Shown one piece after another: positions 19,627 through 28,334 of a stretch of DNA of 64,000 nucleotides. This DNA is from Schaalia suimastitidis DSM 15538 (GTDB lineage: Bacteria; Actinomycetota; Actinomycetes; Actinomycetales; Actinomycetaceae). Made by a program: the position numbers and the translations under genes. The stretch lies in assembly GCF_000429105.1 (NCBI RefSeq), contig NZ_AUBF01000011.1:1-64000 (forward strand). The letters are read 5' to 3'. The first letter of the stretch is position 1, and every line of letters begins with the position of its first letter. The notes beneath the pieces are model-generated. The model saw only the letters and a program-made list of their open reading frames with translations, had not been told where the DNA came from and made no database searches.

Positions 19627-20697
19627 ATGACAACCAGCACAGGCGAAGAGCCGCTTATCCTCGGCATTGAATCGACATGCGACGAAACTGGTGTGGCCCT
19701 GGTACGCGGGTGCACGCTGCTTGCTGACCGCACCGCGACCTCCATGGACGAATATGCTCGCTATGGCGGTATCATTCCCGAAATTGCTTCACGCGCACAC
19801 CTTGAGTCCTTCCTTCCCACCTTAGAGGCAGCCCTTGACGAGGCCAAGGTGAGCCTGGCTGATGTCGACGCTATTGCGGTGGCAGCTGGCCCGGGCCTCG
19901 TTGGTTCGCTCACCGTGGGGATTTGTGCGGCGAAAGCCCTTGCAATGTCGTTGGATAAGCCCTTGTACGGCGTCAACCATGTCCTCGGGCATCTTGCCGT
20001 GGACACACTTGTTGACGGCCCGTTGCCGGAGCGTTTCATTGGCCTAGTGGTATCAGGTGGACACTCTAATGTGCTTTTGGTGCGTGATATCGCCACTGAC
20101 GTTGAAGAACTCGGAGGCACACTTGACGATGCTGCAGGTGAAGCCTTCGACAAAGTAGGGCGTTTACTTGATTTACCGTATCCTGGTGGGCCGCATGTTG
20201 ATCGTCTTTCTCAACAGGGTGATCGCAACGCCATTCGTTTCCCACGTGGTCTGGCTGCTGGCAAAGACAAGGAACGTTACCGCTACGACTTTAGTTTCTC
20301 GGGCCTAAAAACTGCGGTGGCACGTTATATTGAGGGCGTGCGTGCGAACGGACACACTCCTAATGCTGATGACATCTGTGCGGGTTTTTCCGAGGCAGTG
20401 AATGACTCGCTGACCGCTAAAGCTATCGCTGCGGCACGTGACCACGACTGTGACACGCTTGTCGTAGGCGGTGGTTTTAGTGCGAACTCACGGTTGCGGG
20501 AACTCCTGGCTGACCGTGCCGAGGCTGCGGGGATTACGGTGCGTATGCCGCCGCTGCGTTTTTGTACGGACAACGGCGCGCAGATTGCTGCGATGGGCGC
20601 TGCGCTGGTCAAAGCGGGGGTTGTGCCATCCGGTTGGACGTTTTCCCCTGACTCGGCGATGCCTTTAACGCAGCCGTCGATGTTACCCGGACGCTAA
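19627..20697 (+). CDS. tsaD: tRNA t6A37 threonylcarbamoyltransferase TsaD
   Basis: The catalytic subunit that transfers threonylcarbamoyl to tRNA A37. ILGIESTCDETGVA starts the domain at residue 11; the metal-binding NHVLGHL (about 117-123), GGHSNV and DDAAGEAFDKVGRLLDLPYPGGP follow, with CTDNGAQIA near the C-terminus. It is 356 residues. ATG 19627 has AGGA at the right distance; an in-frame GTG at 19609 is possible. It is physically separated from tsaE-tsaB-rimI by sdhCAB. Confidence 0.95.
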   Translation: MTTSTGEEPLILGIESTCDETGVALVRGCTLLADRTATSMDEYARYGGIIPEIASRAHLESFLPTLEAALDEAKVSLADVDAIAVAAGPGLVGSLTVGICAAKALAMSLDKPLYGVNHVLGHLAVDTLVDGPLPERFIGLVVSGGHSNVLLVRDIATDVEELGGTLDDAAGEAFDKVGRLLDLPYPGGPHVDRLSQQGDRNAIRFPRGLAAGKDKERYRYDFSFSGLKTAVARYIEGVRANGHTPNADDICAGFSEAVNDSLTAKAIAAARDHDCDTLVVGGGFSANSRLRELLADRAEAAGITVRMPPLRFCTDNGAQIAAMGAALVKAGVVPSGWTFSPDSAMPLTQPSMLPGR

Positions 20698-20701
20698 AAA
20701 G

Positions 20702-20720
20702 TGCGGCGACGCCTGCCGCA
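20702..20720. terminator. Short hairpin between tsaD and the convergent GCS2 gene
   Basis: TGCGGC (20702-20707) pairs with GCCGCA (20715-20720), directly after the tsaD stop. It may end transcription from both sides of this 60-base convergent gap. Confidence 0.45.
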
Positions 20721-20757
20721 GTGCCGATCTTGCCGTAGTGCTAAGCCCACGCAACCG

Positions 20758-21981
20758 CTACGCGCGGCGGGCACCTCGTGATTCTTGATGCGGCTCCCCT
20801 TCTCCGCGCGCCATCGCCAACTGAGCGACGAAGATCCGTGGATCCAGTGGCCGATCGGCACGCATTTCGGCACGCATAAACTCCACAACACTATCCAAAG
20901 GGTCCTGCGTTGCGTGCGCTGCCACATAGCGTTGCCGATCATAAGCTGCGCCACAACGCAAAATCTCCTCGACGCTTGCAAGTTCTTCGACGCAACCAAG
21001 GTCACGTGCCACGGGCGCAAGCAGATGCAGCAGACGCTCCACACCCTGACGTGCATCTTCCTGCGTGCCGCGGGCATCAACGATAAGTTCCGCATCAAGC
21101 CCATAGCGGGCACTGCGCCATTTATTCTCGGCAATAAACCAATCGGGCAGGCGGGGTAGGACGTGGTCAGCATCAATCTCGCGGGAGTACAGTTCAACCA
21201 AGCAATGTGTCAGGGCAGCAAATGCTCCTACTTCGAGAATATTTGACGCCGCATCAAATACGCGGTTCTCCAAGGTGCCCCACTTCGGCGAGGGACGAAT
21301 ATCCCATCGTACTTCGTCGAAACTGTTGATCACGCCCGTGTGAATCATGTCAGCGGTATATGCCTCAAGTTCTTCCCAATGGTCAAAATGGCGAGGAATA
21401 CCTGCCGTGGGGAGTTGCTGAAACACCATGGCGCGGTTCGACGCATACCCCGTGTCGATACCTGCCCACACAGGTGAGGACGCCGAAATAGCCTGCAAAT
21501 GCCCAATCCACGTGGCCAAAGCCGAGGCGATGGGTAGCACCTTCGTCCGCGCCTCAACGCCGACATGCACATGCACCCCGTATAGCAGCATCTGTCGACC
21601 CCAGTACTGGGTGCGTTCGACCAGGTCAGCGTAGCGTTGTGAATCTGTTACTCGCTGCAAGGTGGGCATCGCAAAGGGGTGCGTGCCTGCAGCGGCCAAA
21701 TCAATCCGCAGCTCATTGGTCACTGGTCGAAGAAACGCTGCCGTCTCAAGCAAATCATGCATACATTCGGCAACGGTGTTGTGAGCGCCGGAAACAAACT
21801 CCACGGTATTGAGCAGCATTTCGCGGTGAATACGCCCATGAGGAGAGCCGTCAGGTAAGACAGCTCGTGCGATCACCGCGTCTGCAGATTGGCGCAGGTC
21901 GTTGGAATCCTGGTCCACAAGTTGAAGTTCCCATTCCACGCCGATGGTGGACCGGCGCGAGGAGGAAAAATCCAGGGGCAC
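20758..21981 (-). CDS. GCS2-family carboxylate-amine ligase (glutamate--cysteine ligase type)
   Basis: A 407-residue member of the GCS2/YbdK family, which ligates glutamate to cysteine or another amine. TIGVEWELQLVD holds the conserved Glu residues near the N-terminus; VEFVSGAH, LYGVHVHVGV and FDEVRWDIRPSPKWGTLENRVFD are further family blocks, the last with the metal-binding residues. In actinobacteria such proteins serve ergothioneine or unknown pathways, and no ergothioneine genes are nearby, so the substrate is open. The start is GTG at 21979-21981 with GGAAGGAG upstream. It converges on tsaD and is divergent from the helicase gene. Confidence 0.83.
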   Translation of the reverse strand: MPLDFSSSRRSTIGVEWELQLVDQDSNDLRQSADAVIARAVLPDGSPHGRIHREMLLNTVEFVSGAHNTVAECMHDLLETAAFLRPVTNELRIDLAAAGTHPFAMPTLQRVTDSQRYADLVERTQYWGRQMLLYGVHVHVGVEARTKVLPIASALATWIGHLQAISASSPVWAGIDTGYASNRAMVFQQLPTAGIPRHFDHWEELEAYTADMIHTGVINSFDEVRWDIRPSPKWGTLENRVFDAASNILEVGAFAALTHCLVELYSREIDADHVLPRLPDWFIAENKWRSARYGLDAELIVDARGTQEDARQGVERLLHLLAPVARDLGCVEELASVEEILRCGAAYDRQRYVAAHATQDPLDSVVEFMRAEMRADRPLDPRIFVAQLAMARGEGEPHQESRGARRA

Positions 21982-22104
21982 GGCAACTCCTTCCCAAGGC
22001 TACTGACTCCATCATTGCGGGAAGTAGCGCAGCAGGCGAGACCAGAACACTAAATGGGACTGTGTGAAGTCTCTCCCGATAGGATTGACGAGGCTGTGCG
22101 CTCC

Positions 22105-22153
22105 TTGGGTGCAGCGCGGATTCTTGGGTGCAGCGCCGCTCCTTGGTGCAGCG
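22105..22153. repeat. Triplicated TTGGGTGCAGCGC motif
   Basis: TTGGGTGCAGCGC occurs at 22105-22117 and 22124-22136, and a shortened TTGGTGCAGCG follows near 22143. It lies in the 333-base divergent gap between the GCS2 gene and the helicase. The reading frame runs open through the gap, but no ribosome binding site or family match supports translation there. Confidence 0.6.
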
Positions 22154-22314
22154 ACGTGGCAGAGGCCGCAAGAGCACTGTGTGCCGTGCAGCGCGGCGCA
22201 CCGCGCTATCCTGGATTTTGGACGAGCGGCAGGCGAACGGCCACATCATTCTCCAGTCGACTACCAAGGCGCTGGCTGGCGCATGCCACCATGACTGACG
22301 ATAGGGGCAGTGCA

Positions 22315-25047
22315 ATGGCCACAGACTCTGGCCACACCGAATACGGCGGCACCGAGGCGCCTGGCGCCAAGTGCCAAGGGAGCTGGCGCTTTATTGGACA
22401 ACTACGCAGCTACCAAGCGCGGGTCCTTTCCCATGTTGACCAACTGACCCGTGATCACCGACTTCATGTCGTCGCCGCACCCGGCTCCGGGAAAACGATC
22501 CTTGGCCTCGAAGCTGCCGGTCGCCTCGGATATCGCACCCTGGTCCTTGCCCCCAGCCTGGCCATACGCGACCAATGGTGCGACCGCCTCGTCACGCATT
22601 TTGCGGCCAGCAGTGCAGCAATTGGCACATCCACTAGCCTTCGTGCTCCTGCGTACCTCACAGCCAGCACCTATCAGAGTCTTTTCGCTGCCTATACGCG
22701 CTCAACCGACGAAGATACCGGCGAATCTTTCGCTGACGCTGACCTTGTTGCCCTTTTCGCCGACGTGGGCACCATCATCCTTGACGAGGCGCATCACCTT
22801 CGCACCCAGTGGCACCGCGCTTTAACGTCATTTATCGACGAATTACATCGACAACGACCCCAATTGAATATCATTGCCCTCACCGCCACCCCGCCCTACG
22901 ACAGTTCACCGCAGGAATGGCAGCGTTACGAAGCACTATGCGGACCAATCGATGCTGAAATATCGGTGGCGGAACTCATCGCAACCGCTGATTTGGCGCC
23001 ACACCAGGACTATATTCTCCTCAATGAACCCAGCGCCGACGAATGCAATACCCTGCTGGCACTACGCGCACATACGCGCGCAGTCATCGCTGAATTGGCA
23101 CCACAAGCACCGGATATGCTCAGTCGCGGGCCGCTCGCACACGTACCCGAACAGTGGATCGACGAATGCCTTGACGACGAAGTCGGATGTGTCGGCTTCC
23201 TGCACCTGTGTCGCATGTGGGGCCATACACCCTCACCGATACTCACCACTCTGCTGGCTAACGATGCGCTTGAAGCCACCTTTGAAGACGGATTCCAATT
23301 CATCGTCACCCATACGCACCTATTCGACGCTGACTTCATTCAGGCCGTGACCGATTGCCTGTCACGCCGTCACCTCCTGGGCAGCAACGGTGTCATCAAC
23401 ACCTCAGCATTGGACGCCAACCGACTGTTACTGAATTCGGTGGGCAAACTCGATTCGATTGCCACCATCGCGGTGCATGAAGCGACGGTGTGTGGGCCAG
23501 GGCTGCGGATGCTTGTCTTAGCCGATCATATTCGTGCCGAGACCCTTACCCAGATTGGTGGCAGTGACCCAATGGTGAAACTCGGTGTCTTACCTGCCTT
23601 TGAAGTTATTCGCCGCAGATTTGACACCGAAGCTGACCTGCGCAGCCACCAGCGGCTCGCCGTACTTACCGGCCGATGCGTGATCATTCCTTCGGCTATT
23701 GCCGAGGCACTCGCGGGCTTGGCGCAGCAGCTGGGGTGTGCAGTCGATACGACAGTGTTGGAACGGTGCCCCGCGTATAGTCAAGCTCGTTTCGAGGGTG
23801 GCTCAAAGAATGCGGTGGCTGTGATGACACGGGCATTGTCGTGCGGCATGGTCACCATCGTTGTGGGTACCGCGGCCTTGCTTGGGGAAGGGTGGGATTG
23901 CCCTCAGCTCAATACGCTGGTGCTCGCAAGCACGGTCAAAGCCACAATGATGACGAACCAAATGCGTGGCAGAGTCATTCGTATTGACCCGGATAATCGG
24001 CGCAAAGTGGCGAATATTTGGCACCTGGCGACCGTAGATGTCGACCATATTCTTGCCTCAGGTGCATCGAAGAAACCGTTACGAGATGCCTGGGATGTGC
24101 GTAAACTTTCGCGACGCTTCGATACCTTTGTTGGTCCACACGCAGTCAAACCTTTGGTGGAAAGCGGTGTGGAGCGGTGCGCCAGCGATCGGCGCTTCTG
24201 GGAGGACGATAAGGTTGAGGCCCTCAATAATGACAATCTTGTCCGTTGTACTAATCGACAGCGAGTGTGGGAACTGTGGCACGAAGCCATCGCGCGCCAC
24301 GATGTGAATGCGCCAACGGGTATGGATCTTACGCGTGAGGTGCGGCTTGTCAGCGCAGCACCTGTGCAGGTATTGATGGGCGCTGACTATTTAATGGCGC
24401 TCGTTCAGATGGGCATCTGGGCGTTGATCGCTGCAATAGTGCGCTTGGGGGCCGGATTTGGGGTCGAAGGCTTAGGGTGGGTGCTGCTTGCACTTGGGGT
24501 GGGCAGTGTGGCGCTCTTGGTGTCCCATGGTGCGAAACTCCTGCTGCGGCGCCGACTGCTGCATCCGCGGCATCGTCTGGTTGCGCAGTCGGGCGCATTG
24601 GTCGAGGTGCTACGGACGATGGGCATTATCGAAACAGCAGGGGCGTTGCCTCGGGTGGAATATCTTGCCGCATCTGAAAGCCTTACCGTGTCGCTGACCG
24701 GAGCCAGTGTGCGTGAACAGCAGGTATTTACCGAGGCGGTGGCTGAGTTATGTGCCCCCACACGAGCTCCGCGTTACCTGCTGGTGCCCAGTGGAATGTA
24801 CCGTCTTGGACAAATATTTTTGGCACAAAATGTCCCTAGCGTTATTGCCACTAATCGTGCCCATGTTGATCGTTTTGTGGCCGAACTAGCCAAGGTGGGG
24901 TTGAAGATGGAAGCGGTATATACGCGTAACGAGGAGGGACGATCAGCTTTAGTGACCGCGCGGCAGATGTCGGCCAGCAATATTGCGACAATATTTGCTG
25001 GAACAAGGCGTGTGCTCAGTGCAGATCGCCTCTATCGGAACGGATAG
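22315..25047 (+). CDS. SF2 DEAH-box helicase with C-terminal membrane-like segment
   Basis: A 910-residue protein whose first 580 residues are a superfamily 2 helicase. Visible motifs are Walker A APGSGKT (55-61), LVLAPSLAIRDQW (Ia), DEAH (157-160), LTATPP (about 189-194), a motif V-like GTAALLGEGWDCP and motif VI QMRGRVIRIDP (about 550). An unrecognised region of about 250 residues separates the two lobes. Around 690-750 two strongly hydrophobic stretches (MALVQMGIWALIAAIV and LGWVLLALGVGSVALLV) flank a short loop and end in LLLRRRLLHP, as in membrane hairpins. A soluble-looking domain of about 150 residues closes the protein. ATG 22315 has AGGGG seven bases upstream; ATG 22291 is possible. 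The role is unknown. Confidence 0.8.
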   Translation: MATDSGHTEYGGTEAPGAKCQGSWRFIGQLRSYQARVLSHVDQLTRDHRLHVVAAPGSGKTILGLEAAGRLGYRTLVLAPSLAIRDQWCDRLVTHFAASSAAIGTSTSLRAPAYLTASTYQSLFAAYTRSTDEDTGESFADADLVALFADVGTIILDEAHHLRTQWHRALTSFIDELHRQRPQLNIIALTATPPYDSSPQEWQRYEALCGPIDAEISVAELIATADLAPHQDYILLNEPSADECNTLLALRAHTRAVIAELAPQAPDMLSRGPLAHVPEQWIDECLDDEVGCVGFLHLCRMWGHTPSPILTTLLANDALEATFEDGFQFIVTHTHLFDADFIQAVTDCLSRRHLLGSNGVINTSALDANRLLLNSVGKLDSIATIAVHEATVCGPGLRMLVLADHIRAETLTQIGGSDPMVKLGVLPAFEVIRRRFDTEADLRSHQRLAVLTGRCVIIPSAIAEALAGLAQQLGCAVDTTVLERCPAYSQARFEGGSKNAVAVMTRALSCGMVTIVVGTAALLGEGWDCPQLNTLVLASTVKATMMTNQMRGRVIRIDPDNRRKVANIWHLATVDVDHILASGASKKPLRDAWDVRKLSRRFDTFVGPHAVKPLVESGVERCASDRRFWEDDKVEALNNDNLVRCTNRQRVWELWHEAIARHDVNAPTGMDLTREVRLVSAAPVQVLMGADYLMALVQMGIWALIAAIVRLGAGFGVEGLGWVLLALGVGSVALLVSHGAKLLLRRRLLHPRHRLVAQSGALVEVLRTMGIIETAGALPRVEYLAASESLTVSLTGASVREQQVFTEAVAELCAPTRAPRYLLVPSGMYRLGQIFLAQNVPSVIATNRAHVDRFVAELAKVGLKMEAVYTRNEEGRSALVTARQMSASNIATIFAGTRRVLSADRLYRNG

Positions 25048-25064
25048 TGGGGGATAGGAATAAG

Positions 25065-25083
25065 CCACGCGGCTGCTGCGTGG
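25065..25083. terminator. Hairpin between the convergent helicase and methyltransferase genes
   Basis: CCACGC (25065-25070) pairs with GCGTGG (25078-25083). It sits 18 bases after the helicase stop in a 107-base convergent gap. Confidence 0.4.
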
Positions 25084-25154
25084 AGGCACGCGACAAATGC
25101 GCGCGATATTCGCCGCTGGGTCGCGCTGCCCGCCAGTAGGCCGACGGCGTAGGC

Positions 25155-26393
25155 CTAGTCGTGCGTATGCAGTCGCCTGGCAATAATTGCGCGGTGCTCT
25201 CCACCGATTCGCGTGGCAAAGACTGTCGCTTCGCCGCTACCGTCCATTTTCAAGGAACGACGCAGTGTGGCCGGGTCAATGTCGGCACCTCGCTTCTTAA
25301 TTTCGACACGACCTACATCGAGTGTCTTTAACGCTGCTGCGATGTGTTTAGGGCGCAAAGCCGTGACTTCAAGGACTTCGAAGGACGACATGAATGGGCT
25401 GTGAGGCAGTTGGTCGCCACTGAGGTAGGCAATTTTTTCGTCAATGAGATGCATGGACGTATCGAAAGCCAATTGAGCGATAGCGCCGCAGCGAATGACG
25501 GCATCATCTGGCTCTGCAAGATAGGCGCCGAGGGTGCCAACCGAGGCGAGTTGTCGAGGCACATATGGTTGAGTAGCGCTGGTATCACGCAGCACATGAA
25601 CGCTGGTGCCGTGTATGACCTGCGCGCTGCGCCCCGGCCCTTCGATTGCCAATGGGCCACACCATAGGGCCGCCTCGACAAGGCAGCCATCAACGCTGGT
25701 CCACTGGACGTGTGCGCCGTCGGGCAGCGCCTCGTAAGCAATTCCTGGAGCAACTTTCACCCCGAGTGCTGGGATGCTGTGACGCCACTCCAGCACCGTT
25801 GACAGGGGAGGGGCCCAACATTCTGGGTTGCTAATGCGGGTTGCCCCTTTGGTGGCGCCCGATCGGCGCGCAGGATCAGCGAAGATCGCGTCAACACCTG
25901 CTGCGGACAAAGCCGACAGGTCCAGGTCGGTGACGTCGCCGTGCAGGACTTCGCTGCTGGGGAAGTCGCGCAGATTTGCCGAGGCGGCTGCCGCGGACTC
26001 AGGGTCAATGTCGACGCTTAATGTGCACATACCTAAACCTGCTGCAGCAAGTGATTCGGTGCCGATGCCGCAACCAAGATCGGCAAGGTAGGTGACGCCT
26101 GCGTCGCGCATCCGTTGGGCGTGCAGAGCGGCCACTTGGAAGCGGGTTGCCTGTTCGAGGCCGTCGCGGGTAAAGACCATATGGCGTGCGATGGGGCCAA
26201 ATTTGTCTTCGGCACTGTCACGTAAGGATAGTTGCCCCAGGACCGCGGCCGCTACCTCGTTACTGACCCCTTGAGAGCGTAATGCGGACCCCAGGGCCAG
26301 TGGATCCATTGTTTTGCGTTCGGGGCGTGCCTCCCATGCTTGAAGAAGATCCCAGCCAGGGGAGGATAGGAGGTGCGACAACGAGGAGGTCAT
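25155..26393 (-). CDS. Class I SAM methyltransferase with THUMP-like C-terminal domain
   Basis: A 412-residue protein. The SAM-binding core is clear in the middle: YLADLGCGIGTESLAAAG (motif I), TLSVDIDPES, and VDAIFADPARRSG, a DPxR-type motif. The N-terminal third is helical (SNEVAAAVLGQLSLRD), and the last 75 residues (LEVTALRPKHIAAALKTLDVGRVEIKKRGADIDP) look like the THUMP-like RNA-binding domain found in actinobacterial members. An RNA-modifying role is therefore likely, but the target is unknown. ATG at 26391-26393 was chosen as the natural start; an upstream extension of 17 codons is in frame. It is divergent from groES, and its promoter would lie close to the CIRCE element. Confidence 0.82.
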   Translation of the reverse strand: MTSSLSHLLSSPGWDLLQAWEARPERKTMDPLALGSALRSQGVSNEVAAAVLGQLSLRDSAEDKFGPIARHMVFTRDGLEQATRFQVAALHAQRMRDAGVTYLADLGCGIGTESLAAAGLGMCTLSVDIDPESAAAASANLRDFPSSEVLHGDVTDLDLSALSAAGVDAIFADPARRSGATKGATRISNPECWAPPLSTVLEWRHSIPALGVKVAPGIAYEALPDGAHVQWTSVDGCLVEAALWCGPLAIEGPGRSAQVIHGTSVHVLRDTSATQPYVPRQLASVGTLGAYLAEPDDAVIRCGAIAQLAFDTSMHLIDEKIAYLSGDQLPHSPFMSSFEVLEVTALRPKHIAAALKTLDVGRVEIKKRGADIDPATLRRSLKMDGSGEATVFATRIGGEHRAIIARRLHTHD

Positions 26394-26437
26394 ATGTTGA
26401 TTGTCCCATGTTTGTTTCGCTGAAGAAGACGACACAT

Positions 26438-26464
26438 TTGGCACTCGGCTTGCTGGAGTGCCAA
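26438..26464 (+). promoter_or_regulatory. CIRCE operator (HrcA site) of groES
   Basis: TTGGCACTC (26438-26446), nine bases, GAGTGCCAA (26456-26464): a perfect inverted repeat matching the CIRCE consensus TTAGCACTC-N9-GAGTGCTAA with a symmetric change. A plausible -10 (TAAGCT, 26473-26478) lies just downstream and TTGCTG in the loop is a possible -35, so HrcA would block RNA polymerase. Confidence 0.9.
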
Positions 26465-26580
26465 CGCGGTTCTAAGCTAGACGTTGTCACGCGGCTTAGG
26501 CCGCAGGCTTTCACTGCTACCCGCGACGGCAGGCGCAAAGCCACCCCCCTTACTTTTCAACGGAAAAGGAGTGAACGACA

Positions 26581-26877
26581 GTGTCGATCACCATCAAACC
26601 TCTGGAAGACCGCATCGTCATCCGCCAGCTCGAAGCTGAGCAAACCACTGCTTCGGGTCTCGTTCTGCCTGACACTGCTAAAGAAAAGCCGCAGGAAGGC
26701 GTTGTCATCGCCGTCGGCCCAGGCCGCATTGACGACAACGGCAACCGCGTCCCTGTCGATGTGGCTATTGGCGACACCGTTATTTACAGCCGCTATGGTG
26801 GCGCCGAGGTCAAGTACGACGGTGAGGAATACCAGATCCTTTCCGCTCGTGATGTGCTCGCTGTTGTGGAGCGCTGA
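26581..26877 (+). CDS. groES: Co-chaperonin GroES
   Basis: GroES caps the GroEL folding chamber. The 98-residue protein opens [14 protein letters not shown] and contains the mobile loop [20 protein letters not shown], followed by [10 protein letters not shown] and the conserved [19 protein letters not shown] at 26581 follows AAAAGGAG. CIRCE lies 117 bases upstream, so the gene should be heat-inducible. No groEL follows; the terminator directly after the gene shows that groES stands alone here. Confidence 0.97.
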   Translation: MSITIKPLEDRIVIRQLEAEQTTASGLVLPDTAKEKPQEGVVIAVGPGRIDDNGNRVPVDVAIGDTVIYSRYGGAEVKYDGEEYQILSARDVLAVVER

Positions 26878-26890
26878 GCGACTATTTGTT

Positions 26891-26928
26891 GAAAAGCCCG
26901 GTTGGCTATATGGCTGGCCGGGCTTTTC
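26891..26928 (+). terminator. Intrinsic terminator of groES
   Basis: GAAAAGCCCGG (26891-26901) pairs perfectly with CCGGGCTTTTC (26918-26928), with a TTTT tract in the 3' arm. It starts 13 bases after the groES stop. Confidence 0.85.
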
Positions 26929-27088
26929 CATGCCATTCGTCGGCATTTTCTGGTATCTGCCGACATTTCCTTCGCGCTTTCTCGGGGTACGTAGCGGCTG
27001 TGCCGCATTTTGCTGCCTCCACATGCACAGATCATCGTCTTGTCGCCGCTTAATCTGCGCGGTTGCTGACCTTATCCGAATCTTCTTG

Positions 27089-27147
27089 TCTGAATCTGGC
27101 CATCGGCCCGCGAATGTGACCGACACTCTGAATCTGGCCATCGGCCC
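27089..27147. repeat. 21-bp direct repeat in the groES-ccdA gap
   Basis: An identical 21-base unit starting TCTGAATCTGGCCATCGGCC lies at 27089-27109 and 27127-27147, 38 bases apart. The rest of this 314-base gap contains the groES terminator and no convincing gene. Confidence 0.8.
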
Positions 27148-27191
27148 CTCATATGGTTGGCGCAATGTCGAAGGTTCGATGTTGGTGGTTA

Positions 27192-28328
27192 TTAGCTAAT
27201 TTGTGAGCCACATTCGTGGGATGCGTCGTGTGTGGAGCCGTTTCGTGAGCCAATGTCTTGGGGTGTGTCAGGTGACGATGGGCGACGTGCAGCTGCGAGT
27301 AAGACCACCGCAATGCCGGTTAGAACAAGCATCGTCCACGGTAGCCATGCCGGTAAAGCCGCGAGACCCTGAAGAAGCACACTTTCCCACGATGCTAACC
27401 GACCTCCATCGACAAGCGACGGCAGGGGGCTATGCGCGCCAAAGGCAACGAAAAAGAGGCCAACGGCAATAAAGAGCAGGCCAGATACGACGTTCATCCA
27501 CGTTGTAGAGCGTCCAGCCAAAGACACTGATCGCGGTCGAATCCAACGCGCCCGGGCCAGGCGCGACCACAACAGTGACAGCAGTACAAGAGGAAGCGTC
27601 ATACCTGTGGCATATAGGACTACCAGCAGTACGGCATGAGTCACCGAACCGCCGATACCCGCACTGAGCAGCACTGCGCCAAGGATTGGACCAGCACAGC
27701 CAACACCTGCGAAACCATAGACCAGCCCCATGAGGTACACCGATAGTGCACTTGCCCTCGCGGTGTCCGTGTCAGGGAGCCGACCTGTATCTGGGGTACT
27801 TGCCGAGGTGGTGGCATCCGCATCTGAGGCAGCTGGGATTGCCGAGGCGATGGCATCCATCGCAGGCATTGCCAACCCGATTGGGGTATCTGGTGAGGGG
27901 CCACCGTCTGTGGCGGAGGTGAGCGCGGCTCGAATCTCCTTCATTTGTGGCAGGCGTGAGGCGTGCACAGTCCCAGGCCGAGGGCCAACGCCACCTAACG
28001 AGCGACGCCAGCGACGCCTCAGCAAGAAAAAGAACGGATCAACAGCGAATATTTGAGCGACCCCCAAAAGGATAATCAGCGTGCCCGCTCCAACTGCAAT
28101 CTGCTGTTCCCATGTGCGCAAATAGGCGCCCAAGCTGCCAGCCATGACGCCAAGCGGCACCAGCGTGGTCAGGAGTCCGCACCAAAAGAGCACGGTGCGA
28201 ACAATGAGGGTGCGCCGCTCGGCGAAGGCGTGGGCAAAAAACGCAGGTAACAGCAGCGCTGAACAGGGGGCAAAAAGGGTGAGAGCTCCCCCCAAAAGTG
28301 CAGCAAGAGCTGGAATATCACCCATCAA
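27192..28328 (-). CDS. ccdA: CcdA/DsbD-type transmembrane thiol reductase
   Basis: CcdA-type proteins carry reducing power from cytosolic thioredoxin across the membrane. Six or more hydrophobic helices are visible. The two redox cysteines lie in the paired motifs LFAPCSALLLPAFF (about residue 22) and GVGCAGPILGAVL (about 217). Between the two halves sits a loop of about 85 residues rich in Ala, Ser, Thr, Asp and Pro, larger than usual. The last 25 residues are encoded by sequence holding two copies of the dispersed GTGAGCCA motif, so the tail may have been added by a repeat. The start (ATG 28328 or 28325) is six bases past the end of the thioredoxin-like gene, so the two form an operon. Confidence 0.84.
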   Translation of the reverse strand: MMGDIPALAALLGGALTLFAPCSALLLPAFFAHAFAERRTLIVRTVLFWCGLLTTLVPLGVMAGSLGAYLRTWEQQIAVGAGTLIILLGVAQIFAVDPFFFLLRRRWRRSLGGVGPRPGTVHASRLPQMKEIRAALTSATDGGPSPDTPIGLAMPAMDAIASAIPAASDADATTSASTPDTGRLPDTDTARASALSVYLMGLVYGFAGVGCAGPILGAVLLSAGIGGSVTHAVLLVVLYATGMTLPLVLLSLLWSRLARARWIRPRSVSLAGRSTTWMNVVSGLLFIAVGLFFVAFGAHSPLPSLVDGGRLASWESVLLQGLAALPAWLPWTMLVLTGIAVVLLAAARRPSSPDTPQDIGSRNGSTHDASHECGSQIS

Positions 28329-28334
28329 GTGACC

